Assembly (NCBI RefSeq): GCF_013149785.1
Contig: NZ_JABEZU010000001.1
Span: forward strand, 1,240,001-1,304,000
Source: Isoptericola halotolerans
GTDB lineage: Bacteria > Actinomycetota > Actinomycetes > Actinomycetales > Cellulomonadaceae
Length of the DNA: 64,000 bases
Direction of reading: 5' to 3'
How positions within the stretch are numbered: the first letter of the stretch is position 1; each line of letters begins with the position of its first letter. The position numbers were made by a program, and so were the translations under genes. Positions 42,580 through 50,583 of the stretch are shown here, piece after piece. The notes below the pieces were generated by a model that saw nothing but the letters and a program-made list of their open reading frames with translations, had not been told where the DNA came from and made no database searches.

Positions 42580-43689
42580 CTACGGCAGGTAGTCGATCAG
42601 CTCGGGCTGCTCGGCATAGATCTCGTCGATGATCGCGGTGTCGAACAGCTCGTCGACCCCGACGTCCCAGCCGGCGGCGGCCAGCGAGTCGACAGTCTCC
42701 TGCTGGAGCTGCTCGGAGATGGTGAACAGGCCGTTCTCCTCGGTCTCCTCGGTGGAGATGAGCTCCTTCGTGGCCTCGAGGGCCATCGCCGTCTTCTCCG
42801 GGTCGAGGGCGCCGAACACGGCCTCGAGGCCGTCCTCCGACTCGGTGGCCGCGGTGTTGTAGTACTTGTCGACCAGCGCGACGGTGTCGTCCGTCGACTC
42901 GTTGAACACGTCCGTCCACCCCTTGATCTCGGCGGTGAGGAACGCCTTGAGCAGGTCGCGGTTCTCGGCGAGGTACTGGTCGGTGACGCTGAACGTCTCG
43001 GCGACGTAGGGCACGCCGTTCTCGGCGTAGGCGAGGTTGGTGATGTCGTAGCCGGCGAGCTCCACGGTCAGCGCCTCGTTGGTGAGGTACGCCATGAACC
43101 CGTCGACCTCCTCGTTCATCAGGGGCGTCGGGTCGAAGTCGACCGGGACCACGGTGACCTCGTCCTCGTCGATGCCGTTGGCCTGGAGCAGAGCGGCGAA
43201 CACCGACGCGTTGGAGTCCTGCACGCCGATCGTCCTGCCCACCAGGTCCTCGGGGGAGGAGATGTCGGCGCCGTCGGCCAGCGAGAGGATCGTGAAGGGG
43301 TTCTTCTGGAACGTCGCACCGATGATCTTCAGCGGCGCGTCCTGCTCGGCGATCGCCGCACCGATCGAGGCGGCGTCGCTCAGAGCCACCTCGACGCTGC
43401 CGGAGAGAAGCTTGGCGACGCCGGTGTCGGGGCCGGAGATGCCGATCACCTCGTCGAACCCGGCGTCGTCGTAGTAGCCGTTCTCGTCGGCGTAGAACTC
43501 GCCGGCGAACTCCTCGTTCTTGATCCAGGAGTACTGGACGCTGATCTCGCCGAAGGACGCGGCGTCGGTCTCGCCGGACGTGCCTGCTGGTTCCTCCCCG
43601 GCACACGCACCGAGGGCGAGGGCGCTCGCGGCGACCGCGGCGACGGCGCCCGCACGGGCTCGTCGTGAAGGGATGCTCTGGACTGCCAT
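42580..43689 (-). CDS. NMT1/ThiY-type substrate-binding lipoprotein
   Basis: A 369-residue lipoprotein; the signal peptide ends ALALGACAG (Cys at about 29). The mature domain starts ISVQYSWIKNEEFAGEFYADENGYYDDAGFDEV, the SBP_bac NMT1 fold used for pyrimidine, nitrate, sulfonate or riboflavin precursors. DISSPEDLVGRTIGVQDSNASV is a typical hinge segment. It sits between purine genes and has a ureide operator copy upstream, so a purine, urate or allantoin ligand is suggested but not shown. Confidence 0.88.
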   Translation of the reverse strand: MAVQSIPSRRARAGAVAAVAASALALGACAGEEPAGTSGETDAASFGEISVQYSWIKNEEFAGEFYADENGYYDDAGFDEVIGISGPDTGVAKLLSGSVEVALSDAASIGAAIAEQDAPLKIIGATFQKNPFTILSLADGADISSPEDLVGRTIGVQDSNASVFAALLQANGIDEDEVTVVPVDFDPTPLMNEEVDGFMAYLTNEALTVELAGYDITNLAYAENGVPYVAETFSVTDQYLAENRDLLKAFLTAEIKGWTDVFNESTDDTVALVDKYYNTAATESEDGLEAVFGALDPEKTAMALEATKELISTEETEENGLFTISEQLQQETVDSLAAAGWDVGVDELFDTAIIDEIYAEQPELIDYLP

Positions 43690-43780
43690 GGGTGGGACTC
43701 CGCTCGACCTCTGCCGGTAGGGACGAACGGCAACGTAGCCACGCGAGGTTTCGCCGTGAGGGTGGCGGCGTTTCGGAGGC

Positions 43781-43795
43781 GTTAAGCCATCACTT
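43781..43795. promoter_or_regulatory. ureide regulon operator, copy C
   Basis: GTTAAGCCATCACTT, 13 of 15 identical to copy A. It overlaps the xdh stop codon and lies about 90 bp before the binding-protein ATG. A TACGTT box at 43732-43737 (minus strand) is a likely -10, so here the site lies upstream of the -35. Confidence 0.6.
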
Positions 43796-46576
43796 CACCC
43801 TGGCAGATGGAGGTGCCGGTCGCTCCTGGGCGAGCCGCCACACGCGCTCGCGCGTGAAGGGCTGGCGGAACGGGCGCCGGCCGAGGGCGCGGGCGATGGC
43901 GTTGCCGACGGCGGGTGCCACCGGGTTGTACGGCGACTCGCTCATCGACTTCGCCCCGAACGGACCGATCGTGTCGTAGGTGTCGGCGAAGTACACCTCC
44001 GTGTCCGGGACGTCGGCCGACTGCGGGACACGGTAGGTGCGGAAGACCGGGTTGCTCACGGCCCCGTCCTCGTCCAGCAGCACCTCCTCGTACAGGGCGC
44101 TGCCCAGGCCCTGCGCGGCACCTCCCTCGACCTGGCCGCGGCACTGGGCGGGGTTCATGACGAACCCGGCGTCGGCCGCCTGCACCGACTGCAGCACGCG
44201 GACCGACCCGGTCCCGGGGTCGACGGCGACGCGCACGGCGTGGACGTTGAACGCCAGGCTGCGCTCCTTGCCGTCGTCGCTGCCGTGGGCGGTCAGCCCG
44301 TCGGTCTCCCCGGCCGCCGCCACGATCTCGGCGAAGCCGACCGTCCGGGTGCCGACCCGGACCCCGTCTGCGGTGAGCTCGGCCGGCGGCCGGGCCGGGC
44401 CCTCGAGCGGCGCGTCCGCCGATCCCGCCACCTGCTCCGCCAGGTCGACCACGAGGTCGCGCAGCGCCGTCGCCGCGCGGGCCAGCGCCTTGCCCGCGAC
44501 GACGGTCCCCGCCGAGGCGAACGCCCCTGTGTCGTGGTCGACGAGGTCGGTGTCGCTCGCGCTCAGGACGATCCGGTCGGCCGGTGCCGCCAGGAGCGAG
44601 GCGACGATCTGGCGGTGCACGGTGCTGGTGCCGTTGCCGAACTCGGCCGTCCCGACCGCGACGGCGTACGTGCCGTCGGGCCGCAGGGTCACCGAGGTGT
44701 GCGCGTGGTGCCCGCCCGGCGCGGCCCCCGCGATGAACGCGACAGCCATCCCCTCGCCGGTGAGCCACCCGGGTGGCGCCACGGCGCCGTTGCCACGGCG
44801 CAGCGCCCCCTGGGCGAGGTCCAGGCACTGGTCCAGGCCGTAGCTTCCCCATCGCAGGTCGGGCTCCGGCTCCTCGTGGACCGTGAGCAGCGGGTCACCG
44901 TCGCGGACCGCGTTGCGCCGGCGCAGGTTGAACGGGTCGATGCCGAGCTCCTCGGCCAGCATGTCCATCGCCGACTCGACGCCGAGGATCACCTGGCCGA
45001 GCCCGTACCCGCGGAACGCGCCCGAGGGCACCGTGTTCGTGTATACTGACTCGGCGTCGACACGCTTCACGTCGCAGCGGTAGACGTTGACCGACTCCGC
45101 CACCGAGTGGAACAGCACCCCGATGCCGTGGTTGCCGTACGCACCGGTGTTGCTGAGCACGTCGAGCTTCATCGCCGTGAGCCTGCCGTCCGCCGTCGCC
45201 CCGAGCGAGACCGTCACCCGGAACGGGTGGCGAAGCGCCGCACGCCGGAACTCGTCGGTGCGGGAGAACTCGTAGGCGACGGGCCGTCCGGTGGTCAGCA
45301 CGGCCAGGGCGACGAGGTCCTCGGCGAACATCTCCTGCTTGCCGCCGAACCCGCCGCCGACCCGGGCGGCGTGCACCCGGACCCGGTCTCGCGGCAGGTC
45401 GAAGACGTGGGCGAGCTCGTTGCGGGTGAGGAACGGCACCTGGGTGCTGGAGCGGATCACCAGCCGCCCGCCCGCGTCGATCCGTCCGATCGCCCCGTGC
45501 GTCTCGAGCTGCGCGTGGGCCACGCGACCGGTCTGCCAGGTGCCGCTGACGGTGACCGCGCTCGCCGCGAGGGCGGCATCGACGTCGCCGCCGATGCCGG
45601 CGTGCAGGCTCGCCAGGACGTTCGGGCGGTCCGGGTCGGTCCGCCCGGCGAGCGGGAGGTCGGGGTGCAGGACGGGCGCGTCGGGACGCCGGGCCGCCTC
45701 GGCGTCGAGCACCGCGGGCAGCGGTGCGTAGGTGAAGTCCACGAGCGCGAGGGCGGCGTCGGCGACCTCGGCGGACTCGGCGACGACGGCGGCGACGCGC
45801 TGACCGACGAACCGGACGGTGTCGTCCAGGACCCGGGTGTCGTCGGGGTCGTCGGTGCGGTGCTCGTGGCGGGCCGTGGAGAACCGGGTGCGCGGGGCGT
45901 CCTCGTGCGTGAGCACGGCCACCACGCCCGGCAGCGCCCGGGCGGCTGCCGCGTCGATCGCGACGATGCGGGCGTGCGCGTGCGGTGAGCCGAGCACACG
46001 GAGCACCAGGGCGCCGGCGGCGTCCGGCGTGTCGAAGGTGAACGGCTCGCGGCCCTGGACCACACGGCGGGCGGGCTCGGGGGAGACGGAGCGTCCGACG
46101 CCGGTGGCCGGACCCTCGTCGTCGACCTCGCCGAACGCAGGCTCGCCGAGCACGGCCCGGCGGATCGCCGAGCGGATCGGCCGGTAGCCGGTGCAACGGC
46201 ACAGGCTGCCCTTGAGCCGCCGGTCCAGGTCCGGCAGGTCGTCCGCGGTGAGGCAGGAGGCCGTGACGCTCATGCCCGGCGTGCAGAACCCGCACTGGAA
46301 GCCGAACTCCTCGATGAGCGCCTCCTGGACGGGATGCAGCGCCTCGCCGGGGGCGAGTCCGGCGGCGGTGGTGACCTGCGCCCCCTCGGCACGTGGCGCC
46401 GGGACCACGCACGAGTGCACCGGCGTGCCGTCCAGCAGCACCGCGCACGCCCCGCAGTCCCCGGCGTCGCAACCCTTCTTGACCTCGGTGTGCCCGTGCT
46501 CGCGCAGCAGGGTCCGCAGACACTGACCGGGGCGGGGGTCGGTGTCGTGCGAGGTGCCGTTGACGTCGATCTTCAT
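43790..46576 (-). CDS. xdhA: xanthine dehydrogenase, fused 2Fe-2S and molybdopterin subunits
   Basis: A 928-residue fusion. The N-terminus holds two [2Fe-2S] sites: C36, C41, C44, C56 and C95, C98, C126, C128 (CGFCTPG, CRCTGY). After a linker (about 150-165) the molybdopterin-binding domains follow: FDTPDAAGALVLRVLGSPHAHARI, LETHGAIGRID, GGGFGGKQEMFAEDL, and QVEGGAAQGLGSALYEE with the catalytic Glu. It hydroxylates hypoxanthine and xanthine to urate, feeding HpxO. The FAD subunit is separate and overlaps at 46573. In most XDHs these three modules are either all separate or all fused. Confidence 0.92.
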   Translation of the reverse strand: MKIDVNGTSHDTDPRPGQCLRTLLREHGHTEVKKGCDAGDCGACAVLLDGTPVHSCVVPAPRAEGAQVTTAAGLAPGEALHPVQEALIEEFGFQCGFCTPGMSVTASCLTADDLPDLDRRLKGSLCRCTGYRPIRSAIRRAVLGEPAFGEVDDEGPATGVGRSVSPEPARRVVQGREPFTFDTPDAAGALVLRVLGSPHAHARIVAIDAAAARALPGVVAVLTHEDAPRTRFSTARHEHRTDDPDDTRVLDDTVRFVGQRVAAVVAESAEVADAALALVDFTYAPLPAVLDAEAARRPDAPVLHPDLPLAGRTDPDRPNVLASLHAGIGGDVDAALAASAVTVSGTWQTGRVAHAQLETHGAIGRIDAGGRLVIRSSTQVPFLTRNELAHVFDLPRDRVRVHAARVGGGFGGKQEMFAEDLVALAVLTTGRPVAYEFSRTDEFRRAALRHPFRVTVSLGATADGRLTAMKLDVLSNTGAYGNHGIGVLFHSVAESVNVYRCDVKRVDAESVYTNTVPSGAFRGYGLGQVILGVESAMDMLAEELGIDPFNLRRRNAVRDGDPLLTVHEEPEPDLRWGSYGLDQCLDLAQGALRRGNGAVAPPGWLTGEGMAVAFIAGAAPGGHHAHTSVTLRPDGTYAVAVGTAEFGNGTSTVHRQIVASLLAAPADRIVLSASDTDLVDHDTGAFASAGTVVAGKALARAATALRDLVVDLAEQVAGSADAPLEGPARPPAELTADGVRVGTRTVGFAEIVAAAGETDGLTAHGSDDGKERSLAFNVHAVRVAVDPGTGSVRVLQSVQAADAGFVMNPAQCRGQVEGGAAQGLGSALYEEVLLDEDGAVSNPVFRTYRVPQSADVPDTEVYFADTYDTIGPFGAKSMSESPYNPVAPAVGNAIARALGRRPFRQPFTRERVWRLAQERPAPPSARVK

Positions 46577-47418
46577 GCGGGGCCCTCCGTCGCGGTGGTC
46601 GCGAGCTCCCGCCGCAGGCGTTCGGCGAGGACGACGCTCACGCCGCGCCGCCAGTCGGCAGCGCCGAGGGAGTCGGTGTGGTAGCCGGTCAGGTCGCCGA
46701 CGGCGGCCGCGAGCGTGCCGGCGTCGGGCATGGTCGCGAAGCGCAGCACGGCGGGCCGGACGACGGCGGCCGTCACCGAGAACACGGACGTGCCGTCCGC
46801 GTCGCGGCGGCCCGTGACGACGGCGCCGGAGCGCCCCAGCTCGGCCAGGGCGATCTTGCGCAGCCCGGCGCGGGAGCGCAGGGCGTGGGCGGGCAGCTCG
46901 ATCGCACGCAGCACCTCGCCGGGGCGCAGTGTGGTCTCGCCCGCACCCGTGACGAGCTCCGCGACCGGCTGGCGGCGGGTGCCGCCGTCGGGCGTCCAGA
47001 CCTCGGCGACCCCGTCGAGGGCGACCGCGAGGGACACCATGGCGGCGGCAGGAAACGCCCGGCAGACGTTCCCGCCGACCGTGGCTGTGTTCCAGATCTT
47101 GAAGGAGGCCAGCAGGGCGTCGGCGGCCCCCGGGACCATGGACACCGCCGACCAGCCGGCTGGGACCGGATCGACGCCGCGGCCCTCCGCCCAGGCGCGC
47201 AGCGTCGCGATCGTGCAGGTGGCGGCGATGCGGAGCCCGTCGGCGCCGACCTCGAGGTCCGGCCAGCCGAGCCCGGTCAGGTCGACGAACCCGGTGGTGC
47301 CGGGCTGGGGCTCGCTGAGGAGCCAGGTGCCGCCGCCGACGAAGACCTCGCCGTGAGCGAGCCGGAGGTCCTCGCGGGACCGCGCCGTCCGGTAGCGGGC
47401 GACCGAGGTGATGTCCAC
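46573..47418 (-). CDS. xdhB: xanthine dehydrogenase FAD-binding subunit
   Basis: A 281-residue FAD subunit. VFVGGGTWLLSEPQ (about 28-41) and WNTATVGGNVCRAFPAAAMVSLAVALDG are the flavin-binding motifs of the CODH/XDH medium subunit family. A C-terminal domain from about 170 follows. GTG at 47418 comes 2 nt after the deaminase stop; the frame continues far upstream antisense to other genes without homology. It is translationally coupled (4 bp) to the fused xdhA. Confidence 0.9.
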   Translation of the reverse strand: MDITSVARYRTARSREDLRLAHGEVFVGGGTWLLSEPQPGTTGFVDLTGLGWPDLEVGADGLRIAATCTIATLRAWAEGRGVDPVPAGWSAVSMVPGAADALLASFKIWNTATVGGNVCRAFPAAAMVSLAVALDGVAEVWTPDGGTRRQPVAELVTGAGETTLRPGEVLRAIELPAHALRSRAGLRKIALAELGRSGAVVTGRRDADGTSVFSVTAAVVRPAVLRFATMPDAGTLAAAVGDLTGYHTDSLGAADWRRGVSVVLAERLRRELATTATEGPA

Positions 47419-47420
47419 CG

Positions 47421-48779
47421 TCAGAGCCGTTCGGCCAGCTCGCGGGAGGCGAGCACCACCTCGTGGGCGAGCTTCCCCTCGTCGGTGGTGACCAGCACGG
47501 CGTCCTCGACCACGGTCCGCCCGCCGACGTAGAGGCGCTTCAACGGCGGCAGGGCGCCGAGGCCGAGCGCGGCGACGGGGTCGAGGATCCCGGCGTGCTC
47601 GACGCCGTCGACGCGCCAGACGGCGATGTCGGCGAGCTTGCCGACCTCCAGCGAGCCGATCTCGTCCTGACGGCCCAGGACGCGGGCTCCACCCGCCGTG
47701 GCGACCCGCAGGGCGTCGCGGACGCTCATCGAGTCCGCCCCGGTGCGCAGCCGGTTCATGAGCACCGACTCGCGGATCTCGACGCCGAGCTGTCCCGACT
47801 CGTTGGACGCGGCGCCGTCGACGCCCAGCCCGACCGGGACACCGGCGTCGAGCAGCGCACGGACGGGCGCGATGCCGGCGGCCAGCCGGCCGTTGGACGA
47901 CGGGCAGTGCGCCACGCCGGTGCCGGTGGCGGCGTACCGCTCGATCGCCGGGGCGTCGAGGTGCACGCAGTGCGCCATCCACACGTCGGGACCGAGCCAC
48001 CCCTGGTCCTCGAGGTACCGCGTGGGGCTGGTGCCGAAGCGTTCGAGGCAGTAGGCGTCCTCCTCGACGGTCTCGGAGGCGTGGGTGTGCAGGCGCACGT
48101 CGAGGGACCGGGCGAGCACCGCTGCCTCGCGCAGCAGGTCGGGGGTCACGGAGAACGGTGAGCACGGCGCGATCGCGATGCGCACCATCGCCTCGCGCGA
48201 GTCGTCGTGGTACCGGTCCACGGCCTCGGCGGAGGCGGCCAGCGCGGCATCGGTGCTCTCGACGGCGAAGTCGGGGGGCAGCCCGCCCTGCGAGGCACCC
48301 AGGTCCATGGACCCGCGGGTGGCGTGCAGGCGAACCCCCACCCGGGACGCCGCCTCGACGATCGCGCCGACGATGTCGCCGGAGCCCTGCGGGAAGACGT
48401 AGTGGTGGTCGCCGACGGTGGTGCACCCGGAGCGGGCGAGGACGGCCATGGCGCCGGCCGCACCGGCGCCCGTCAGGCCGGCGTCGATGCGGGACCACAG
48501 CGGGTACAGGGACGTGAGCCAGTCGAACAGGATCGAGTCCTGGGCGTACCCGCGGGTCAGCCACTGGTACAGGTGGTGGTGGGTGTTGATCAGCCCCGGC
48601 GTGACCAGGCACCCCGAGGCGTCGACGACGTCGGCGCCGACGCGCAGGTGCTCCGGAGCCCGGCCCGCGCCCACCGCGACGATCTCCCTGCCGTCGACGG
48701 CGACGTACCCGGCCGTGTGCTCGGTGCCGGTGGTGTCGACGGTGGCGACGTAGCCGTTCTCGATGAGCGTGCGGGTCAT
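47421..48779 (-). CDS. 8-oxoguanine deaminase-like amidohydrolase
   Basis: A 452-residue zinc deaminase of the AtzA/TrzN group. LVTPGLINTHHHLYQWLTRGYAQDSILFDWLTSLYPLW (about 58-95) matches 8-oxoguanine deaminases. HTHASETVEEDAYC, AHCVHLDAPAI, AHCPSSNGRLAAGIAPVRALLDAGVPVGLGVDGAASNE give the remaining His and Asp ligands. It would turn 8-oxoguanine or guanine into urate or xanthine, a feed for the neighbouring dehydrogenase. Guanine deaminase is the main alternative. It lies between xdhC and xdhB. Confidence 0.85.
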   Translation of the reverse strand: MTRTLIENGYVATVDTTGTEHTAGYVAVDGREIVAVGAGRAPEHLRVGADVVDASGCLVTPGLINTHHHLYQWLTRGYAQDSILFDWLTSLYPLWSRIDAGLTGAGAAGAMAVLARSGCTTVGDHHYVFPQGSGDIVGAIVEAASRVGVRLHATRGSMDLGASQGGLPPDFAVESTDAALAASAEAVDRYHDDSREAMVRIAIAPCSPFSVTPDLLREAAVLARSLDVRLHTHASETVEEDAYCLERFGTSPTRYLEDQGWLGPDVWMAHCVHLDAPAIERYAATGTGVAHCPSSNGRLAAGIAPVRALLDAGVPVGLGVDGAASNESGQLGVEIRESVLMNRLRTGADSMSVRDALRVATAGGARVLGRQDEIGSLEVGKLADIAVWRVDGVEHAGILDPVAALGLGALPPLKRLYVGGRTVVEDAVLVTTDEGKLAHEVVLASRELAERL

Positions 48780-48797
48780 GTCCAGGTACCTCCGGGT

Positions 48798-49934
48798 TCA
48801 GGCCCGGCTCTCCGTGCGGGGAGCCGGGCAGGACGGCGAGAGGCCGTCCGGGAGAGCGAGGTCGCCGAGACCGGCACCGAGGCCGCCGGCCGTCAGGTCC
48901 CGGTGGATGCGCCCGGTCGTCTCGCGCAGCGGACGACCGGAGCCGCCGTGCCGCGCGGCGACGATCTCGGCCAGGACCGACAGGGCGGTCTCCAGCGGGG
49001 ACACCCCGGACAGGTCCAGCCCGAGCGGGGAGTGCAGGCGTGCCAGGTCGACCTCGGCCACCCCGGCGGCGCGCAGCCGCTCGGCGCGACGGGCGACCGT
49101 CGCGCGTGCCCCCATCGCACCGACGAACCCGATCGGCAGCGACAGGGCGCGCCGGATGGCGGGGACGTCGAGCCGTTCGTCGTGGGTGAGCACGCAGACG
49201 GCCGTGCGGGAGTCGGTCTCGGACCCGGCGAGCCCGTCCAGGAACTCGTGGGGCAGCGCCGTCACCAGCCGGTCCGCGGCGGGGAACCGCGCGGGGGTGA
49301 CCAAGGTCTCCCACGGGTCGCAGACCGTCACGGCGAACCCGGCCGCGGCACCCAGGTGGCACAGTGCGGCGGCGTGCTCACCCGCTCCGAGGACGATCAG
49401 GCGGGCCCGCGGGGCGTGCTGCAGGACGAGGAGGTCGTCGCCGTCGTACGCGCCGGGCAGCAGCCGGCTCCCGCCGTCGGCGAGCGCCGCGGCGACCGAC
49501 GGGTCGAGGGGCGTCGGGAGGTCGACCGTGCGCCCGGTGTCGGGTCCGGAGACGACGACCGCGAGGGCAGCAGGCCGGTCCGCCGCGGCGTCCTGCAGCG
49601 CGCGGACCGTCCGGGCGTCGTCCGGGTCGAGGCGCTGGGCGACGACGTCGACCTGTCCGCCGCAGGCCAGCCCCGCCGCCTGCGCGGTCGCGTCGTCGAA
49701 GCCGAACCGTGCGGTCCGCGCTCCGCCGGTGGCGAGGGCCGCGTGGGCGAGCACGATCGCCTCGCTCTCGACGCAGCCGCCCGAGATCGAGCCGAGCACG
49801 GCGCCGTCTGTCGTGACGGCCATCGCGGCTCCGGCACCGCGGGGCGCGCTGCTGGCGACACGGACGACCGTCACCACCGCGACCGGTTCGGCCGCCCGGA
49901 TCAGCGCCAGCAGGTCCCGTGCCATCTCAAGCAT
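48798..49934 (-). CDS. xdhC: XdhC-type molybdenum cofactor insertion protein
   Basis: A 378-residue XdhC/CoxI family protein that sulfurates and inserts molybdenum cofactor into xanthine dehydrogenase. The N-terminal domain shows VVRVASSAPRGAGAAMAVTTDGAVLGSISGGCVESEAI with the conserved Cys. The C-terminal Rossmann domain shows RLIVLGAGEHAAALCHLGAAAGFAVTVCDP and LPIGFVGAMGARATVARRAERL. ATG at 49934 gives the standard start; the upstream frame is not conserved. It heads the xdhC-deaminase-xdhB-xdhA operon. Confidence 0.92.
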   Translation of the reverse strand: MLEMARDLLALIRAAEPVAVVTVVRVASSAPRGAGAAMAVTTDGAVLGSISGGCVESEAIVLAHAALATGGARTARFGFDDATAQAAGLACGGQVDVVAQRLDPDDARTVRALQDAAADRPAALAVVVSGPDTGRTVDLPTPLDPSVAAALADGGSRLLPGAYDGDDLLVLQHAPRARLIVLGAGEHAAALCHLGAAAGFAVTVCDPWETLVTPARFPAADRLVTALPHEFLDGLAGSETDSRTAVCVLTHDERLDVPAIRRALSLPIGFVGAMGARATVARRAERLRAAGVAEVDLARLHSPLGLDLSGVSPLETALSVLAEIVAARHGGSGRPLRETTGRIHRDLTAGGLGAGLGDLALPDGLSPSCPAPRTESRA

Positions 49935-50004
49935 GGACTGAAGTGTGCCCACGGCATGTTTCGCGCGGGCTACGCTGCGGTGACGCCTCGGAGCCGGAGG
50001 AATC

Positions 50005-50574
50005 ATGCGGGTGTGCGGACTGGTCCTTGCCGCAGGTGCCGGGTCGCGTTTCGGCGGGCCCAAGGGTCTGGCGCGCACGGCGTCGGGCGAACCGTGGGTG
50101 CGACGGGCGGTGCGGTCGCTGCAGGTCGCCGGGTGCGACGAGGTGCTGGTCGCCGTCGGTGCGCGGGGTGCGCAGGTGGCCTCGCTGGTGCCGTCGCCGG
50201 CCCGGGTGGTCGTCGTCCAGGACTGGGCCGAGGGTCTCGCGGCGACCCTGCGGGCCGGCCTGCTGGTGGCGGCCGACGGGGACGCGGACGTGCTGGTGGT
50301 GACGCCGGTGGACACCCCCGACGCCCCCGCCACGGCGGTGGTCCGGGTGGTCGAGGCCGGGCGGCGTGCGGCGCAACCGGCCTCCGCGGTCCTGGCCCGC
50401 GCGGTCTACGAGGGGCGACCCGGCCATCCGGTGGTGCTGGGCCGGTCCCACTGGGCCGGCGTGCAGGCGTCGTCGACCGGTGACAGCGGTGCCGGCCGGT
50501 ACCTGGCGGAGCACGGGGCGCTGGGGGTCGAGTGCGGCGACCTGTGGTCGGGGCTGGACGTCGACCGCGCCTAG
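50005..50574 (+). CDS. mocA: MocA/MobA-like nucleotidyltransferase
   Basis: A 189-residue NTP transferase. CGLVLAAGAGSRFGGPKGLARTASGEPWV (3-31) is the nucleotide-binding loop. LVVTPVDTPDAPATAVVRVVEAG carries the metal Asp, and GRPGHPVVLGRSHW the later motif. Such proteins add CMP to molybdopterin, forming the dinucleotide cofactor used by some XDH-family enzymes. It is divergent from xdhC, supporting that role. A GGAGGAA ribosome site precedes ATG; a TACGCT -10 box is at 49971-49976. Confidence 0.87.
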   Translation: MRVCGLVLAAGAGSRFGGPKGLARTASGEPWVRRAVRSLQVAGCDEVLVAVGARGAQVASLVPSPARVVVVQDWAEGLAATLRAGLLVAADGDADVLVVTPVDTPDAPATAVVRVVEAGRRAAQPASAVLARAVYEGRPGHPVVLGRSHWAGVQASSTGDSGAGRYLAEHGALGVECGDLWSGLDVDRA

Positions 50575-50577
50575 GCT
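50572..50577 (+). promoter_or_regulatory. -10 box of a leaderless promoter (ABC-F gene)
   Basis: TAGGCT overlapping the end of mocA, 6 nt before the GTG at 50584. Confidence 0.5.
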
Positions 50578-50583
50578 GGTCCG

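Noticed and set aside
49935-49960. A fourth ureide operator before xdhC
   Set aside because: Only a right half (ACACTTCA on the minus strand) is present; GTTAAG is missing, so it was not called.
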